64,000 nt of DNA from Variovorax guangxiensis (GTDB lineage: Bacteria; Pseudomonadota; Gammaproteobacteria; Burkholderiales; Burkholderiaceae_C), in assembly GCF_003952165.1 (NCBI RefSeq), contig NZ_RXFT01000003.1, positions 248,001 to 312,000 on the forward strand, in the 5' to 3' direction. Within the stretch, counting starts at the first letter, position 1, and each line of letters begins with the position of its first letter. The notes beneath the pieces were generated by a model. That model was given only the letters and a program-made list of their open reading frames with translations, was not told the origin of the DNA and did not search any database. This document shows, one piece after another, positions 10,446-20,155 of the stretch. The translations under genes were made by a program, and so were the position numbers.

Positions 10446-11948
10446 ATGGCCCTGCCCGCCGCCACCTCCGGCTCCACGCCGGTTTCGCCTTCCGCCGCCG
10501 GCGACCTCGACGCCATGTTCGACCTGGCGCCGGTCTCCCTCTGGATCGAGGACTACGGCGACCTCAAGCGCAAGCTCGATGGCTGGCGCGCCGAGGGCAT
10601 CACCGACCTGGTGGCGCACCTGCAGGCCGAACCGCAGCGGATCAGCGACTGCATGGCGCTGCTGAAGGTGCTGCGGGTCAACCAGCACACGCTGAAGCTC
10701 TTCGGCGCCGACAGCGAGCAGACCCTGCTGGGCGCGCTCGACCGCGTGTTCCGCGGCGACATGTCGGCCACCGTGGTGCACGAGCTCGACCAGCTCTGGC
10801 GCGGCCAGCTCAGCTTCGAGAGCGAAACGGTCAACTACGCGCTCGACGGCCGCCGGCTCGACGTGCGCGTGCGCGCCCGCGTGCTGCCGGGCTACGAAGA
10901 CAGCTGGAGCCGCGTGCTCGTGGCGCTCGACGACGTCACCGAGCGCGTGGCCGCGCAGCGCCTGCGCGACGAGAGCGCGATGTACGCGCGCAGCCTGTTC
11001 GACCGCTCGCCGGTGTCGCTGTGGGTGGAAGACTTCAGCGCGGTGCGCTCGCTGATGGAGACGCTGCGCTCGCGCGGCATCACCGACTTCGCCACCTTCA
11101 TTAAGGTGCACCCCGACTTCGTCACGCGCTGCATGCAGGAGATCCGCGTCATCGACGTCAACCACGAAACGCTGCGCATGTTCGGCGCGCCCGACCTGCA
11201 GACGCTGCTGGGCAACCTGCCGCGCATCTTCCGCGACGAGATGCGCGAATCATTCGCCGAGCAGCTGCAGGACCTCTGGAACGGCAAGACCGTGCAGCAC
11301 CGCGAAGTGCTCAACTACTCGCTGTCGGGCGAAGTGCTCAACATCCACATGCAGTTCGCGGTGCAGGACGACCGGCTCGACACCTGGGACCTGGTGCTGG
11401 TCTCGCTGGTCGACATCACCGCGCGCAAGAAGGCCGAGGCGTATCTCGAATACCTCGGCAAGCACGACGTGCTCACGCAGCTGTGCAACCGCACCTACTA
11501 CACCGAGGAGCTCAACCGCCTCTCGCGCAAGGGCCCGTGGCCGGTGTCGATCGTGGCCATCGACCTCAACGGCCTGAAGCAGGTCAACGACCAGGAAGGC
11601 CACGCCGCCGGCGACACCCTGCTGCGCCGCATGGGCGAGGTGCTCGACAAGGCCGTCGACCTGCCCGCCTGGCCCGCGCGCATCGGCGGCGACGAGTTCG
11701 CGGTGCTGCTGCCCATGACCGACGAACGCGGCGCCGAAGCGATGCGCGAGCGCATCCTCACGCTGCTGGAAATGAACAACCAGTTCCACGCCGGCCAGAG
11801 CGGCCACGCGCTGAGCCTGGCCATCGGCCTCGCGACCTGCCACGGCGACGAGCCACTGGAAGCCGCGCTGCAGCGGGCCGACCGGGCGATGTACGAGGAC
11901 AAGTCGCGGTATTACCAGACCACACAGGCCGACCGGCGAGCCTCGTAG
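10446..11948 (+). CDS. Diguanylate cyclase with two tandem PAS-like sensor domains
   Basis: About 500 residues from the ATG at 10446; a TTG at 10413 would add eleven. The first two thirds hold two copies of the same domain: LAPVSLWIEDYG...LRVNQHTLKLFGA and SPVSLWVEDFS...IDVNHETLRMFGA, each ending in VTERV or DITARKKAEAYLEY like PAS domains. The C-terminal GGDEF domain is intact (RIGGDEFAVLLP), so it should make cyclic di-GMP. The RxxD inhibitory site expected five residues before GGDEF is absent (LPAWPAR instead), so product inhibition is unlikely. No membrane helix is visible, which predicts a cytoplasmic sensor. Confidence 0.92.
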   Translation: MALPAATSGSTPVSPSAAGDLDAMFDLAPVSLWIEDYGDLKRKLDGWRAEGITDLVAHLQAEPQRISDCMALLKVLRVNQHTLKLFGADSEQTLLGALDRVFRGDMSATVVHELDQLWRGQLSFESETVNYALDGRRLDVRVRARVLPGYEDSWSRVLVALDDVTERVAAQRLRDESAMYARSLFDRSPVSLWVEDFSAVRSLMETLRSRGITDFATFIKVHPDFVTRCMQEIRVIDVNHETLRMFGAPDLQTLLGNLPRIFRDEMRESFAEQLQDLWNGKTVQHREVLNYSLSGEVLNIHMQFAVQDDRLDTWDLVLVSLVDITARKKAEAYLEYLGKHDVLTQLCNRTYYTEELNRLSRKGPWPVSIVAIDLNGLKQVNDQEGHAAGDTLLRRMGEVLDKAVDLPAWPARIGGDEFAVLLPMTDERGAEAMRERILTLLEMNNQFHAGQSGHALSLAIGLATCHGDEPLEAALQRADRAMYEDKSRYYQTTQADRRAS

Positions 11949-11968
11949 CCAAGTCCTGCAAATTCGCC

Positions 11969-12478
11969 GTGCTTCCCTTCTTCCGCAAACACCCTGTAAA
12001 GCTGCATCTCAGCGAGGTGCGAGTCCTGCCACGCAAGGACTTCCTGCGTCATCTGGAAGGCGGCTTCTTCGGTAAAACGCCAGACAACCGGCTCGCCGCC
12101 GAATTGAAGGACGTCTTCGCTTACCCGCCCGCTGCCAATGTGTCTGTGCCGGGCGATCAGGACGTTGCGATCGATGTGGCCGTCGAAGGCCATAGTCGTG
12201 GCGGATGGGGCGACTTCTCGGGCGGCGATCTTGCTTTTCCCATCGTCTGGCGACCGAAGGTCCGCATCAGTGCGCGGGTCTACAACATGAAAAGTGGACA
12301 AAGCCGGACGCTCCTTCGTGTCGTGGAACGGATGAGCTGGAACGAGTACTTCTCGCTGCTCGGCAGTTGGCGGGTGCAACTCGGCTTGGGAGCACCTGCG
12401 AACCAGCAGCGAATGCTGAAACTGGTGCAGACGGCCGGGCACAAGCTCAAGTCGAAGATCGAGGCCAAGCTCCTCTGA
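11969..12478 (+). CDS. Hypothetical protein, possibly 5'-truncated
   Basis: About 169 residues from a GTG at 11969. I do not recognise the family. The protein looks like a folded domain: LHLSEVRVLPRKDFLRHLEGG, a tryptophan-rich middle (GGWGDFSGGDLAFPIVW) and a C-terminal helix LVQTAGHKLKSKIEAKLL. Codon use is less GC-biased than in neighbours, with many codons ending in A or T. No good ribosome site precedes the GTG, and no signal peptide is present. Either the gene arrived by transfer or it has lost its 5' end when joined to the cyclase gene 20 bases upstream. It converges on the LysR gene with a gap of 6 bases. Confidence 0.5.
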   Translation: MLPFFRKHPVKLHLSEVRVLPRKDFLRHLEGGFFGKTPDNRLAAELKDVFAYPPAANVSVPGDQDVAIDVAVEGHSRGGWGDFSGGDLAFPIVWRPKVRISARVYNMKSGQSRTLLRVVERMSWNEYFSLLGSWRVQLGLGAPANQQRMLKLVQTAGHKLKSKIEAKLL

Positions 12479-12484
12479 AGTCCT

Positions 12485-13378
12485 TCACTCCGCCCCCCTC
12501 ACCCGCTCCAGCACGAAATCGATGAAGGTCCGGATCGCCCGCGTGTGCTGGCGGTTGGGCATGTAGAGCATGAACATCTGCGTGCCGAAGATCGAGAGGC
12601 GCCAGTCGTCGAGCGTGGTCACCACGTCGCCGCGGCGCACGTCTTCCTGCACCACGTAGTCGGGCACGAGGCCGATGCCCAGGCCGGCGAGGATGGCCTG
12701 GCGCAGGAACAGGAAGTTCTCGGAGATCAGCGTCGGCTCCAGGATCACCTCCCTGCGTGTCTCTCCCTGGTAGGCCGACACGCGCAGCTGCCGGCCGATG
12801 ACGGCGGCCGTGACCACCGGCGCGCCCTGCAGCGCGTCGAGCTGCACCGGCAGCGGGTTCTTCGCGGCGTATTCGGTGGAAGCGCAGGCCACGTAGCGCA
12901 CCGGCCCCATCGCGCGCGCCACCAGGTTCTGCGGGGGCTCGGGAATCACGCGGATGGCGATGTCGACTTCGTCGCGCAGCAGGTCCTCGATGCGGTTCTC
13001 GAACACCACGTCGAGCACGATGCCGGGGTACTGGCGCTTGAAGTCGATCAGCCAGTCGGCCATGACCAGCTGTCCGTAGCCGCTGGGCACGCTCAGCCGC
13101 ACGCGGCCCTGCAGGCCCTGGCCCAGCGTGGTGACGGATTCACGCGCCGCCAGCAGCTCGGCCTGGATGGCGATGCCGTGCTGGTACAGGCGCAGGCCGA
13201 TCTCGGTCGGCTCGGCGCGCCGGGTGGTGCGCCGCACGAGCTGCGCGCCCACCGAGCGCTCGAGCTGGTTCAGGTGGTAGCTGACGTTGGCGCGGGTCAT
13301 CTTGAGCCGCCGCGCGGCCGCGCTCAGGTTGCCGGCGTCGAGGATTTCCACCAACAGGGTGAGCGACTGGAGGTCCAT
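12485..13378 (-). CDS. LysR family transcriptional regulator
   Basis: A 297-residue LysR protein. The N-terminal winged helix-turn-helix is clear (LLVEILDAGNLSAAARRLKMTRANVSYHLNQLE), followed by an effector domain beginning near residue 90 (GRVRLSVPSGYGQLVMADWL). It is divergent from the catabolic operon starting at 13518, with 139 bases between. A perfect TGTCAAA-N5-TTTGACA palindrome lies 10 bases in front of its start, so it probably represses itself and controls the operon. The inducer would be an acid or CoA ester from that pathway, which is inference. Confidence 0.93.
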   Translation of the reverse strand: MDLQSLTLLVEILDAGNLSAAARRLKMTRANVSYHLNQLERSVGAQLVRRTTRRAEPTEIGLRLYQHGIAIQAELLAARESVTTLGQGLQGRVRLSVPSGYGQLVMADWLIDFKRQYPGIVLDVVFENRIEDLLRDEVDIAIRVIPEPPQNLVARAMGPVRYVACASTEYAAKNPLPVQLDALQGAPVVTAAVIGRQLRVSAYQGETRREVILEPTLISENFLFLRQAILAGLGIGLVPDYVVQEDVRRGDVVTTLDDWRLSIFGTQMFMLYMPNRQHTRAIRTFIDFVLERVRGAE

Positions 13379-13388
13379 GGGCCGATTG

Positions 13389-13407
13389 TGTCAAAAATGC
13401 TTTGACA
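13389..13407. promoter_or_regulatory. Palindromic operator between LysR gene and catabolic operon
   Basis: A perfect inverted repeat TGTCAAA-AATGC-TTTGACA fills these positions. Further TGTCAA half-sites follow at 13411-13416 and 13430-13435, so the 50 bases hold four copies of the half-site. The arrangement fits a LysR binding region. The TTTGACA arm also resembles a -35 element. Confidence 0.55.
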
Positions 13408-13517
13408 GTCTGTCAACCGGCTATGCAATTGTCAAAGCAGGGATACCGGCCAAGAATGCTTGGTTCATCCCAGAGCCTCGGACCCGCACGGTCCGCAACG
13501 CGAGAGACAAGCAGCAC

Positions 13518-15656
13518 ATGGCCACCAACGACACCTCCAGCCCCTCCACGTCCACCGGTCCCGTCACCTTCGAGCGTCAAGGCGACGTGTTCGTGGTGAC
13601 CATCGACAACCCGCCCGTCAACGCCCTGGGCGTGGACGTGCGCCGCGGCCTCGTGGCCGCCATCGACGCGGCCGAGGCCGACGGCGCGGCCAAGGCGGTG
13701 CTGATCGTCGGCGCGGGCCGCAACTTCATCGCGGGTGCCGACATCCGCGAGTTCGGCAAGACGCCGCAGCCGCCCTCGCTGCCCGAGGCCTGCCTGAAGA
13801 TCGAGAACTGCACCAAGCCGGTGGTCGCGGCCATCCACGGCGCCGCGCTCGGCGGTGGGCTGGAAGTGGCCCTGTCGGCGCACTACCGCATCGCCTCGCC
13901 GACCGCCAAGCTGGGCCTGCCCGAAGTGGCGCTGGGCCTCCTGCCCGGCTCGGGCGGCACGCAGCGCGCGCCGCGCCTCATCGGCGTGAAGCCCGCCATC
14001 GAACTCATGCTCAGCGGCCGCCATGCGGGCGCGAAGGAAGCGCTGTCGCTCGGCCTCGTCGACCGCCTCGCCACCGAAGCCGACGCGCGCGCCGAAGGCC
14101 TCGCCTACGCGAATGAACTGATCGCCGCCAACGCCCCCGTGCGCCGCACCCGCGACGCCGGCGCGCTGGCCGACAAGGAAGCCGCCCGCGCCGCCCTCGA
14201 AGCCGCGCGCGCCGACACCGCGAAGAAGAGCCGCGGCCTGTTCTCGCCGATGAAGATCGTCGAGGCCGTCGAAGCCGCGCTCACGCTGCCCTTCGACGAA
14301 GGCATGGCGCTGGAGCGCAAGCTGTTCCTGCAGTGCATCGACAGCCCGCAGCGCGCCGGCCTGATCCACGCCTTCTTCGCCGAGCGCGAAGTGCTGAAGG
14401 CGCCCGAGACCAAGTCGGCCAGCCCGCGCGCGCTGGAGTCGGCCGGCATCGTCGGCGGCGGCACCATGGGCGCGGGCATTGCGGTGGCGATGCTCGACGC
14501 GGGCATGCCCGTCACCATGATCGAGCGCGACGACACGCAGCTCGCGCGCGGCCGCGCCAACGTCGAGAAGGTGTACGACGGCCTCATCGCCAAGGGCCGC
14601 ATGACGCCCGAGGCCAAGGGCAGCGTCATGGCGCGCTTCTCGGGCTCCACCAGCTACGACGCGCTCGCCAACGTCGACATCGTGGTGGAAGCCGTGTTCG
14701 AGGACATGGCCGTGAAGAAGGCCGTGTTCGCCGAGCTCGACCGCGTGTGCAAGCGCGGCGCGGTGCTGGCCACCAACACCTCGTACCTCGACATCGACGA
14801 GATCGCCGCCAGCATCTCGCGCCCGCAGGACGTGGTGGGCCTGCACTTCTTCTCGCCCGCCAACATCATGAAGCTGCTGGAGATCGTGGTGCCCGCCAAG
14901 GTGAGCGCCGACGTGGTCGCCACCGGCTTCGAGCTCGCGAAGAAGCTCAAGAAGGTGCCGGTGCGCGCCGGCGTATGCGACGGCTTCATCGGCAACCGCA
15001 TCCTCGCCGTGTACCGCCAGGCCGCCGACCACATGATGGAAGACGGCGCATCGCCCTACGACATCGACGCCGCCGTGCGCAACTTCGGCTACCCGATGGG
15101 CCCCTTCCAGGTGTCGGACCTCGCGGGCGGCGACATCGGCTGGGCCACGCGCAAGCGCAAGGCCGCCACGCGCGACCCGAAGGCGCGCTACGTGCAGATC
15201 GCCGACCGCATCTGCGAGCGCGGCTGGTTCGGCCAGAAGACGCAGCGCGGCTACTACCTCTACCCCGAAGGTGCCCGCACCGGCCAGCCCGACCCCGAGG
15301 TGCTGGCCACCATCGACGCCGAGCGCGAGCGCGCCGGCATCAAGCCGCGCGCCTTCACGGAAGAAGAAATCATGCGCCGCTACATGGCCGCGATGATCAA
15401 CGAGGGCGCCAACGTCGTGCTGCAGCGCATCGCGCTGCGCCCGCTCGACGTGGACGTGACCTTCCTCTACGGCTACGGCTTCCCGCGCCACCGCGGCGGC
15501 CCGATGAAGTACGCCGACACCGTGGGCCTGCCCAAGGTGCTGGCGGACATCCAGGAGTTCGCGAAGGAAGACCCGGTCTTCTGGAAGCCCTCGCCGCTGC
15601 TGGTGCAGCTGGTCGAGCGCGGCGCCGACTTCGCGAGCCTCAACCAATCCGAGTAA
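13518..15656 (+). CDS. Bifunctional enoyl-CoA hydratase / 3-hydroxyacyl-CoA dehydrogenase
   Basis: A 712-residue FadJ/FadB-type protein from the ATG at 13518. The N-terminal crotonase domain includes [12 protein letters not shown] and [13 protein letters not shown], the oxyanion-hole region. The NAD-binding dehydrogenase domain begins near residue 310 with [18 protein letters not shown], followed by a C-terminal dehydrogenase domain ([30 protein letters not shown]). It hydrates an enoyl-CoA and oxidises the hydroxyacyl-CoA with NAD. The length is usual. It is the first gene of the operon, like PimF in pimelate clusters. Confidence 0.95.
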   Translation: MATNDTSSPSTSTGPVTFERQGDVFVVTIDNPPVNALGVDVRRGLVAAIDAAEADGAAKAVLIVGAGRNFIAGADIREFGKTPQPPSLPEACLKIENCTKPVVAAIHGAALGGGLEVALSAHYRIASPTAKLGLPEVALGLLPGSGGTQRAPRLIGVKPAIELMLSGRHAGAKEALSLGLVDRLATEADARAEGLAYANELIAANAPVRRTRDAGALADKEAARAALEAARADTAKKSRGLFSPMKIVEAVEAALTLPFDEGMALERKLFLQCIDSPQRAGLIHAFFAEREVLKAPETKSASPRALESAGIVGGGTMGAGIAVAMLDAGMPVTMIERDDTQLARGRANVEKVYDGLIAKGRMTPEAKGSVMARFSGSTSYDALANVDIVVEAVFEDMAVKKAVFAELDRVCKRGAVLATNTSYLDIDEIAASISRPQDVVGLHFFSPANIMKLLEIVVPAKVSADVVATGFELAKKLKKVPVRAGVCDGFIGNRILAVYRQAADHMMEDGASPYDIDAAVRNFGYPMGPFQVSDLAGGDIGWATRKRKAATRDPKARYVQIADRICERGWFGQKTQRGYYLYPEGARTGQPDPEVLATIDAERERAGIKPRAFTEEEIMRRYMAAMINEGANVVLQRIALRPLDVDVTFLYGYGFPRHRGGPMKYADTVGLPKVLADIQEFAKEDPVFWKPSPLLVQLVERGADFASLNQSE

Positions 15657-15691
15657 TCACAGACAGAGCCAGCCGTCCAGGAGACACCCCC

Positions 15692-16882
15692 ATGCGTGAA
15701 GCCGTCATCGTTTCCACCGCCCGCACCCCGCTCACCAAGGCGCACCGCGGCGAATTCAACATCACCCCCGGCCCCACGCTGGCGGCCTTCGCCGTGAAGG
15801 CGGCGGTGGAGCGCTCGGGCCTCGATGCGGCGCAGATCGAGGACGCCATCCTCGGCTGCGGTTACCCCGAGGGCACCACCGGCCGCAACATCGCGCGCCA
15901 GGCCATCATCCGCGCGGGCCTGCCGATCTCCATCGCCGGCACCACGGTCAACCGCTTCTGCGCCTCGGGCCTGCAGGCCATCGCCATGGCCGCGGGCCGC
16001 ATCGTGGTGGACGGCGCGCCGGCCATGATCGCGGGCGGCGTCGAAAGCATCTCGCAGATCCGCAGCCGCAGCGCCACCGACAGCGGCGACAGCGGCATGG
16101 ACCCGTGGATCGTCGAGCACAAGCCCGAGCTGTACATGGCGATGATCGAGACCGCCGACATCGTCGCCAAGCGCTACAACATCAGCCGCGAGGCGCAGGA
16201 CCGCTTCTCGGCAGAGAGCCAGCGCCGCACCGAAGAAGCGCAGATCGCCGGCCGCTACAAGGACGAGATCGTCGCCTGCACCACCACCATGGCCGTCACC
16301 GACAAGGAGACGAAGGAAGTCACCTACCGCGAAGTGACCGCCACCGAAGACAACTGCAACCGCCGCGGCACCACCTACGAGGCGCTGGCCAAGCTCAAGC
16401 CCGTGATGGGCGAGGACAAGTTCATCACCGCCGGCAACGCCTCGCAGCTGTCGGACGGCGCATCGGCCTGCGTGCTGATGGAGGCAAAGGAAGCCGAGCG
16501 CGCCAACATCAAGCCGCTGGGCGCCTTCCGCGGCCTCGCGGTGGCCGGCTGCGAGCCCGACGAGATGGGCATCGGCCCGGTGTTCGCGGTGCCCAAGCTG
16601 CTCGCGCGCCACGGCCTCAAGGTGCAGGACATCGGCCTGTGGGAGCTCAACGAGGCCTTCGCCTCGCAGTCGATCTACTGCCAGGACAAGCTGGGCATTC
16701 CCACGGAGCTGCTCAACGTGAACGGCGGCGCGATCTCCATCGGCCACCCCTTCGGCATGACCGGCGCGCGCCTGGCTGGCCACGTGCTCATCGAAGGCAA
16801 GCGCCGCGGCGCGAAGTACGCGGTGGTCACGATGTGCATCGCCGGCGGCATGGGCGCCGCCGGTCTCTTTGAAATCTACTGA
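15692..16882 (+). CDS. Acetyl-CoA C-acyltransferase (thiolase)
   Basis: A 396-residue thiolase with nucleophile Cys90 (NRFCASGLQ), the active-site histidine in GHPFGMTG and the second cysteine in [11 protein letters not shown]. It cleaves 3-ketoacyl-CoA with CoA. An AGGAGAC site sits nine bases before the ATG. It directly follows the bifunctional dehydrogenase gene by 35 bases, so the operon encodes a complete cycle from enoyl-CoA to acetyl-CoA. The position corresponds to PimB in pimelate operons. Confidence 0.95.
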   Translation: MREAVIVSTARTPLTKAHRGEFNITPGPTLAAFAVKAAVERSGLDAAQIEDAILGCGYPEGTTGRNIARQAIIRAGLPISIAGTTVNRFCASGLQAIAMAAGRIVVDGAPAMIAGGVESISQIRSRSATDSGDSGMDPWIVEHKPELYMAMIETADIVAKRYNISREAQDRFSAESQRRTEEAQIAGRYKDEIVACTTTMAVTDKETKEVTYREVTATEDNCNRRGTTYEALAKLKPVMGEDKFITAGNASQLSDGASACVLMEAKEAERANIKPLGAFRGLAVAGCEPDEMGIGPVFAVPKLLARHGLKVQDIGLWELNEAFASQSIYCQDKLGIPTELLNVNGGAISIGHPFGMTGARLAGHVLIEGKRRGAKYAVVTMCIAGGMGAAGLFEIY

Positions 16883-16895
16883 AGAGGAGCCAGCG

Positions 16896-18104
16896 ATGGA
16901 CCTGAACTTCACCCCCGAAGAAGAAGCCTTCCGCAGCGAGGTGCGCGCCTTCCTGGCCGCGAAGCTGCCGGTGCGGCTGTCCGAGAAAGTGCGCAGCGGC
17001 AAGATCCTCGAGAAGGCCGACATGCAGGAATGGCACGCCATCCTCAACGAGCGCGGCTGGCTCGCCAACCACTGGCCCGAGCAGTACGGCGGCCCGGGCT
17101 GGACGGCGGTGGAGAAGTTCATCTTCGAGAACGAATGCGCACTGGCCTTCGCGCCGCGCATCGTGCCCTTCGGCGTGAACATGCTCGGCCCGGTGCTCAT
17201 CAAGTACGGCAACGAGGCGCAGAAGAAGCACTGGCTGCCACGCATCCTCAATGGCGCCGACTGGTGGTGCCAGGGCTATTCGGAACCCGGCGCGGGCTCC
17301 GACCTTGCTGCGGTGAAGACCACCGCCGTGCGCGGCATCGACGCGCAGGGTGACCACTTCATCGTGAACGGCCAGAAGACCTGGACCACGCTGGGCCAGC
17401 ACGCCAACATGATCTTCTGCCTGGTGCGCACCAACCGCGAGGCGAAGAAGCAGGAAGGCATCAGCTTCCTGCTGATCGACATGACCTTGCCCGGCGTGGA
17501 AGTGCGCCCGATCATCACGCTCGACGGCGAGCACGAGGTCAACGAGGTGTTCTTCTCCGACGTGCGCGTGCCCGCCGAAAACCTCGTGGGCGAGGAGAAC
17601 AAGGGCTGGACCTGCGCCAAGTACCTGCTGACCTACGAGCGCACCAACATCGCGGGCGTGGGCTTCTCGGTGGCCGCGCTCGAACAGCTCAAGGGCATCG
17701 CGGCCACGCAGACCAAGAACGGCAAGCCGCTGGCGGAAGACCCTGCCTTCGCCGCGCGCATGGCACGGGTGGAGATCGACCTGGAGAACATGAAGACCAC
17801 CAACCTGCGCGTGATCGCGGCTGTGGCAGGCGGCGGCGTGCCGGGCGCTGAAAGCTCGATGCTGAAGATCCGCGGCACCGAGATCCGCCAGGAGATTTCT
17901 TCTCTGGCCCGCCGCGCGATGGGTGTCTATGGCCGCCCCTTCATCGCGGAAGCACTGAAGGACGGCTACACCGGAGAGACCTTCGGCCCCGATTACGCAT
18001 CGGCCGCCGCCTCGCGCTACTTCAACAACCGCAAGCTGTCCATCTTCGGCGGCTCCAATGAGATCCAGAAAAACATCATCTCCAAGATGATCCTCGGCCT
18101 GTAA
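16896..18104 (+). CDS. Acyl-CoA dehydrogenase, PimC-like large subunit
   Basis: A 402-residue acyl-CoA dehydrogenase: the FAD/substrate motif GYSEPGAGSDLA, the beta-domain stretch DGEHEVNEVFFSDVRVP and the C-terminal SIFGGSNEIQKNII are present. The start was set at the ATG at 16896 behind GAAGAGGAGC, rather than the in-frame ATG at 16869 that overlaps the thiolase end. The next gene encodes a second, more divergent dehydrogenase. This pairing is that of pimeloyl-CoA dehydrogenase large and small subunits (PimC/PimD), which desaturate dicarboxylyl-CoA esters. Electrons would go to the ETF encoded at 25499-27183. Confidence 0.93.
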   Translation: MDLNFTPEEEAFRSEVRAFLAAKLPVRLSEKVRSGKILEKADMQEWHAILNERGWLANHWPEQYGGPGWTAVEKFIFENECALAFAPRIVPFGVNMLGPVLIKYGNEAQKKHWLPRILNGADWWCQGYSEPGAGSDLAAVKTTAVRGIDAQGDHFIVNGQKTWTTLGQHANMIFCLVRTNREAKKQEGISFLLIDMTLPGVEVRPIITLDGEHEVNEVFFSDVRVPAENLVGEENKGWTCAKYLLTYERTNIAGVGFSVAALEQLKGIAATQTKNGKPLAEDPAFAARMARVEIDLENMKTTNLRVIAAVAGGGVPGAESSMLKIRGTEIRQEISSLARRAMGVYGRPFIAEALKDGYTGETFGPDYASAAASRYFNNRKLSIFGGSNEIQKNIISKMILGL

Positions 18105-18116
18105 AGGAGACATGCA

Positions 18117-19271
18117 ATGAACTTCGAACACACCGAAGACCGGCGCATGCTCGCCGACAGCCTGAACCGCTTCATCAGCGAGCAGTACGCCTTCGACGCG
18201 CGCGACCGCATCGCGAAGTCGGAGCACGGCTTCAGCAAGGAAATCTTCCAGCAGTTCGCAGAGCTGGGCGTGATCGGTGCCCTCTTCAGCGAGGCCGATG
18301 GCGGCTTCGGCGGCGGCGGCTTCGACATCGCCGTGGTCTTCGAGGCGCTGGGCCGCGGCCTCGTGGTCGAGCCGCTGCTGGGCGCGGTGATGGTCGGCGA
18401 GGCGATCAGCGCCGCCGGCAGCGACCCGCAGAAGGAAAAGCTCGGCGACATCATCAACGGCGCCATCGTCGCGGCCTTCGCGCACGACGAGGCCGACACA
18501 CACTATGAGCGCACCCGCGTGCAGACCAAGGCCGAGCGCAATGGCGACGGCTGGGTGCTGCACGGCACCAAGGCTGTCGTGCCGCAAGGCGAGCAGGCCG
18601 ACCTGTTCCTCGTCTCGGCCCGCACCTCGGGCAACGTGGACGACGAAGCGGGCATCTCGCTCTTTCTCGTGCCCGCGAAGACGGCCGGCCTCACGGTGCG
18701 CGGCTGCCCCGCCATCGACGGCGGCCGCGTCGCCGAACTCTCCTTCGACGGCGTGAAGCTGGGCGCCGACGCGCTGCTGGGCGCCGAAGGCCAGGGCCAT
18801 GACACGCTGGAGCGCGCCATCGGCCGCGGCGTGCTCGCGCTGTGCGCCGAGGCGCTGGGCGCGATGGAAGCCTCCAAGACCGCGACGCTCGACTACCTGC
18901 GCACGCGCAAGCAGTTCGGCACGCTGATCGGCAGCTTCCAGGCGCTGCAGCACCGCATGGCCGACCTGCTGCTCGAAATCGAACAGGCCCGCTCGGCCGT
19001 CATCAACGCGGCAGCCGCCATCGACACCGGCGACCGCCTGACGCGCGAGCGCGCGCTGTCGGCCGCCAAGTTCAGCATCGGCCGCATCGGCGCGCTGGTG
19101 GCGCAAGAGAGCATCCAGATGCACGGCGGCATCGGCATGACATGGGAGCTGCCGCTGCCCCACTACGCCAAGCGCCTCGTGATGATCGACCACCAGCTGG
19201 GCGATGAAGACCATCACCTGCAGCGCTACATCGCCTTGGGCAAAGAAGCAGGCAAGGAGGTAGCGCAATGA
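18117..19271 (+). CDS. Acyl-CoA dehydrogenase, PimD-like small subunit
   Basis: A 384-residue protein with all acyl-CoA dehydrogenase domains (helical N-terminus with MLADSLNRFISEQYAF, helical C-terminus with MHGGIGMTWELPLPHYAKRL). It is shorter and less typical than its neighbour, and YSEPGAGSD is missing; the corresponding region reads AFAHDEADTHYERTR. This divergence is expected for the small subunit of a heteromeric enzyme such as PimD. It starts 12 bases after the large subunit gene behind AAAGGAGA and overlaps the next gene by four bases. Confidence 0.92.
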   Translation: MNFEHTEDRRMLADSLNRFISEQYAFDARDRIAKSEHGFSKEIFQQFAELGVIGALFSEADGGFGGGGFDIAVVFEALGRGLVVEPLLGAVMVGEAISAAGSDPQKEKLGDIINGAIVAAFAHDEADTHYERTRVQTKAERNGDGWVLHGTKAVVPQGEQADLFLVSARTSGNVDDEAGISLFLVPAKTAGLTVRGCPAIDGGRVAELSFDGVKLGADALLGAEGQGHDTLERAIGRGVLALCAEALGAMEASKTATLDYLRTRKQFGTLIGSFQALQHRMADLLLEIEQARSAVINAAAAIDTGDRLTRERALSAAKFSIGRIGALVAQESIQMHGGIGMTWELPLPHYAKRLVMIDHQLGDEDHHLQRYIALGKEAGKEVAQ

Positions 19272-20083
19272 GCGACAACAAGACGATCCTGATCTCGCAG
19301 GAGGGTGCGGTCCGCATCCTCACCAACAGCAACCCCGCCTCGCGCAACGCGATCACGCCGACGCTGTACGCCGAGCTGTCGGCCGCGCTGGCCGACGCGC
19401 AGAACGCCCCCGAGGTCGGCGCCATCGTCTTCACCGGCGCGGGCGACTTCTTCTGCTCGGGCGGTGACCTCAACCTGCTGGCCAAGCGCCGCGAGCTGCC
19501 GGCATCGGAACGCCGCCAGATCCTCGAAGGCCTCAACAACCTGATCCGCGCGCTGCGCGACTGCAGCAAGCCGGTGATCGCGGCCGTCGAGGGCGGCGCC
19601 GCGGGCGCGGGCCTGTCGATGGCGCTGGCCTGCGACATGCTGGTGTCGGCGCGCGACGCGTTCTTCACCGTGGCCTACGTCAAGGTCGGCCTCACGCCCG
19701 ACGGCGGCGCCACGGCCTTCCTCTCGGAGTTCGTCTCGCGCCAGGTGCTCACCGAGATGTGCCTCACCGGCGACCGCATGCCGGCCGAGCGCCTGCACGC
19801 CCTGGGCGCGGTCAACCGCCTCACCGACAAGGGCGCCGCGCTGGCCGAGGCCATCGCGCTCGCCGCCAAGGTGGCGAACGGGCCGCAGCGCGCCAGCGCC
19901 CGCATCAAGACACTGTGCCGCCAGGCGCACCGCGTCACGCTGGAACAGCAGCTCGACGCCGAGGCCGTGTTCATGGTCGAGTCGCAGGCGGATGCCGAGG
20001 CGGCCGAAGGCATCGGCGCCTTCCTCGGCAAGCGCAAGGCCGACTTCGCGGCGCTGCGCCGCCAGAAGCCGAGCGCGTCCTGA
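19268..20083 (+). CDS. Enoyl-CoA hydratase/isomerase family protein
   Basis: A 271-residue crotonase-fold protein with the oxyanion-hole motifs FFCSGGDLNLLAKR and EGGAAGAGLSMALACDM. It starts in an ATGA overlap with the PimD-like gene, so translation is coupled. Members of this fold hydrate or isomerise enoyl-CoA esters. Since the operon already has a hydratase domain in its first gene, this one may handle a different chain position or double-bond isomer, which is inference. Confidence 0.93.
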   Translation: MSDNKTILISQEGAVRILTNSNPASRNAITPTLYAELSAALADAQNAPEVGAIVFTGAGDFFCSGGDLNLLAKRRELPASERRQILEGLNNLIRALRDCSKPVIAAVEGGAAGAGLSMALACDMLVSARDAFFTVAYVKVGLTPDGGATAFLSEFVSRQVLTEMCLTGDRMPAERLHALGAVNRLTDKGAALAEAIALAAKVANGPQRASARIKTLCRQAHRVTLEQQLDAEAVFMVESQADAEAAEGIGAFLGKRKADFAALRRQKPSAS

Positions 20084-20108
20084 CGCGGGCTGCGAACTCC
20101 GCCTTCCT

Positions 20109-20138
20109 GCCTCGCACGCGGTGCGGGGCTTTCTCGTT
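20109..20138 (+). terminator. Hairpin with T-rich tail inside the operon
   Basis: GCCTCGCAC and GTGCGGGGC can pair around a three-base loop (one G-U pair) and are followed by a T-rich stretch. It lies in the 72-base gap between the hydratase and CoA-transferase genes, which are the widest-spaced genes of the first half of the operon. It could be a partial terminator that lowers expression of the distal genes. Confidence 0.4.
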
Positions 20139-20155
20139 TCCAGGGAACTGATCTC

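Noticed and set aside
13413-15647. 745-codon leftward frame opposite the bifunctional dehydrogenase
   Set aside because: No domain; the forward frame has complete crotonase and dehydrogenase motifs.
16827-19268. 814-codon leftward frame opposite the two acyl-CoA dehydrogenases
   Set aside because: Same antisense effect of GC-rich codons; the forward genes are well conserved.
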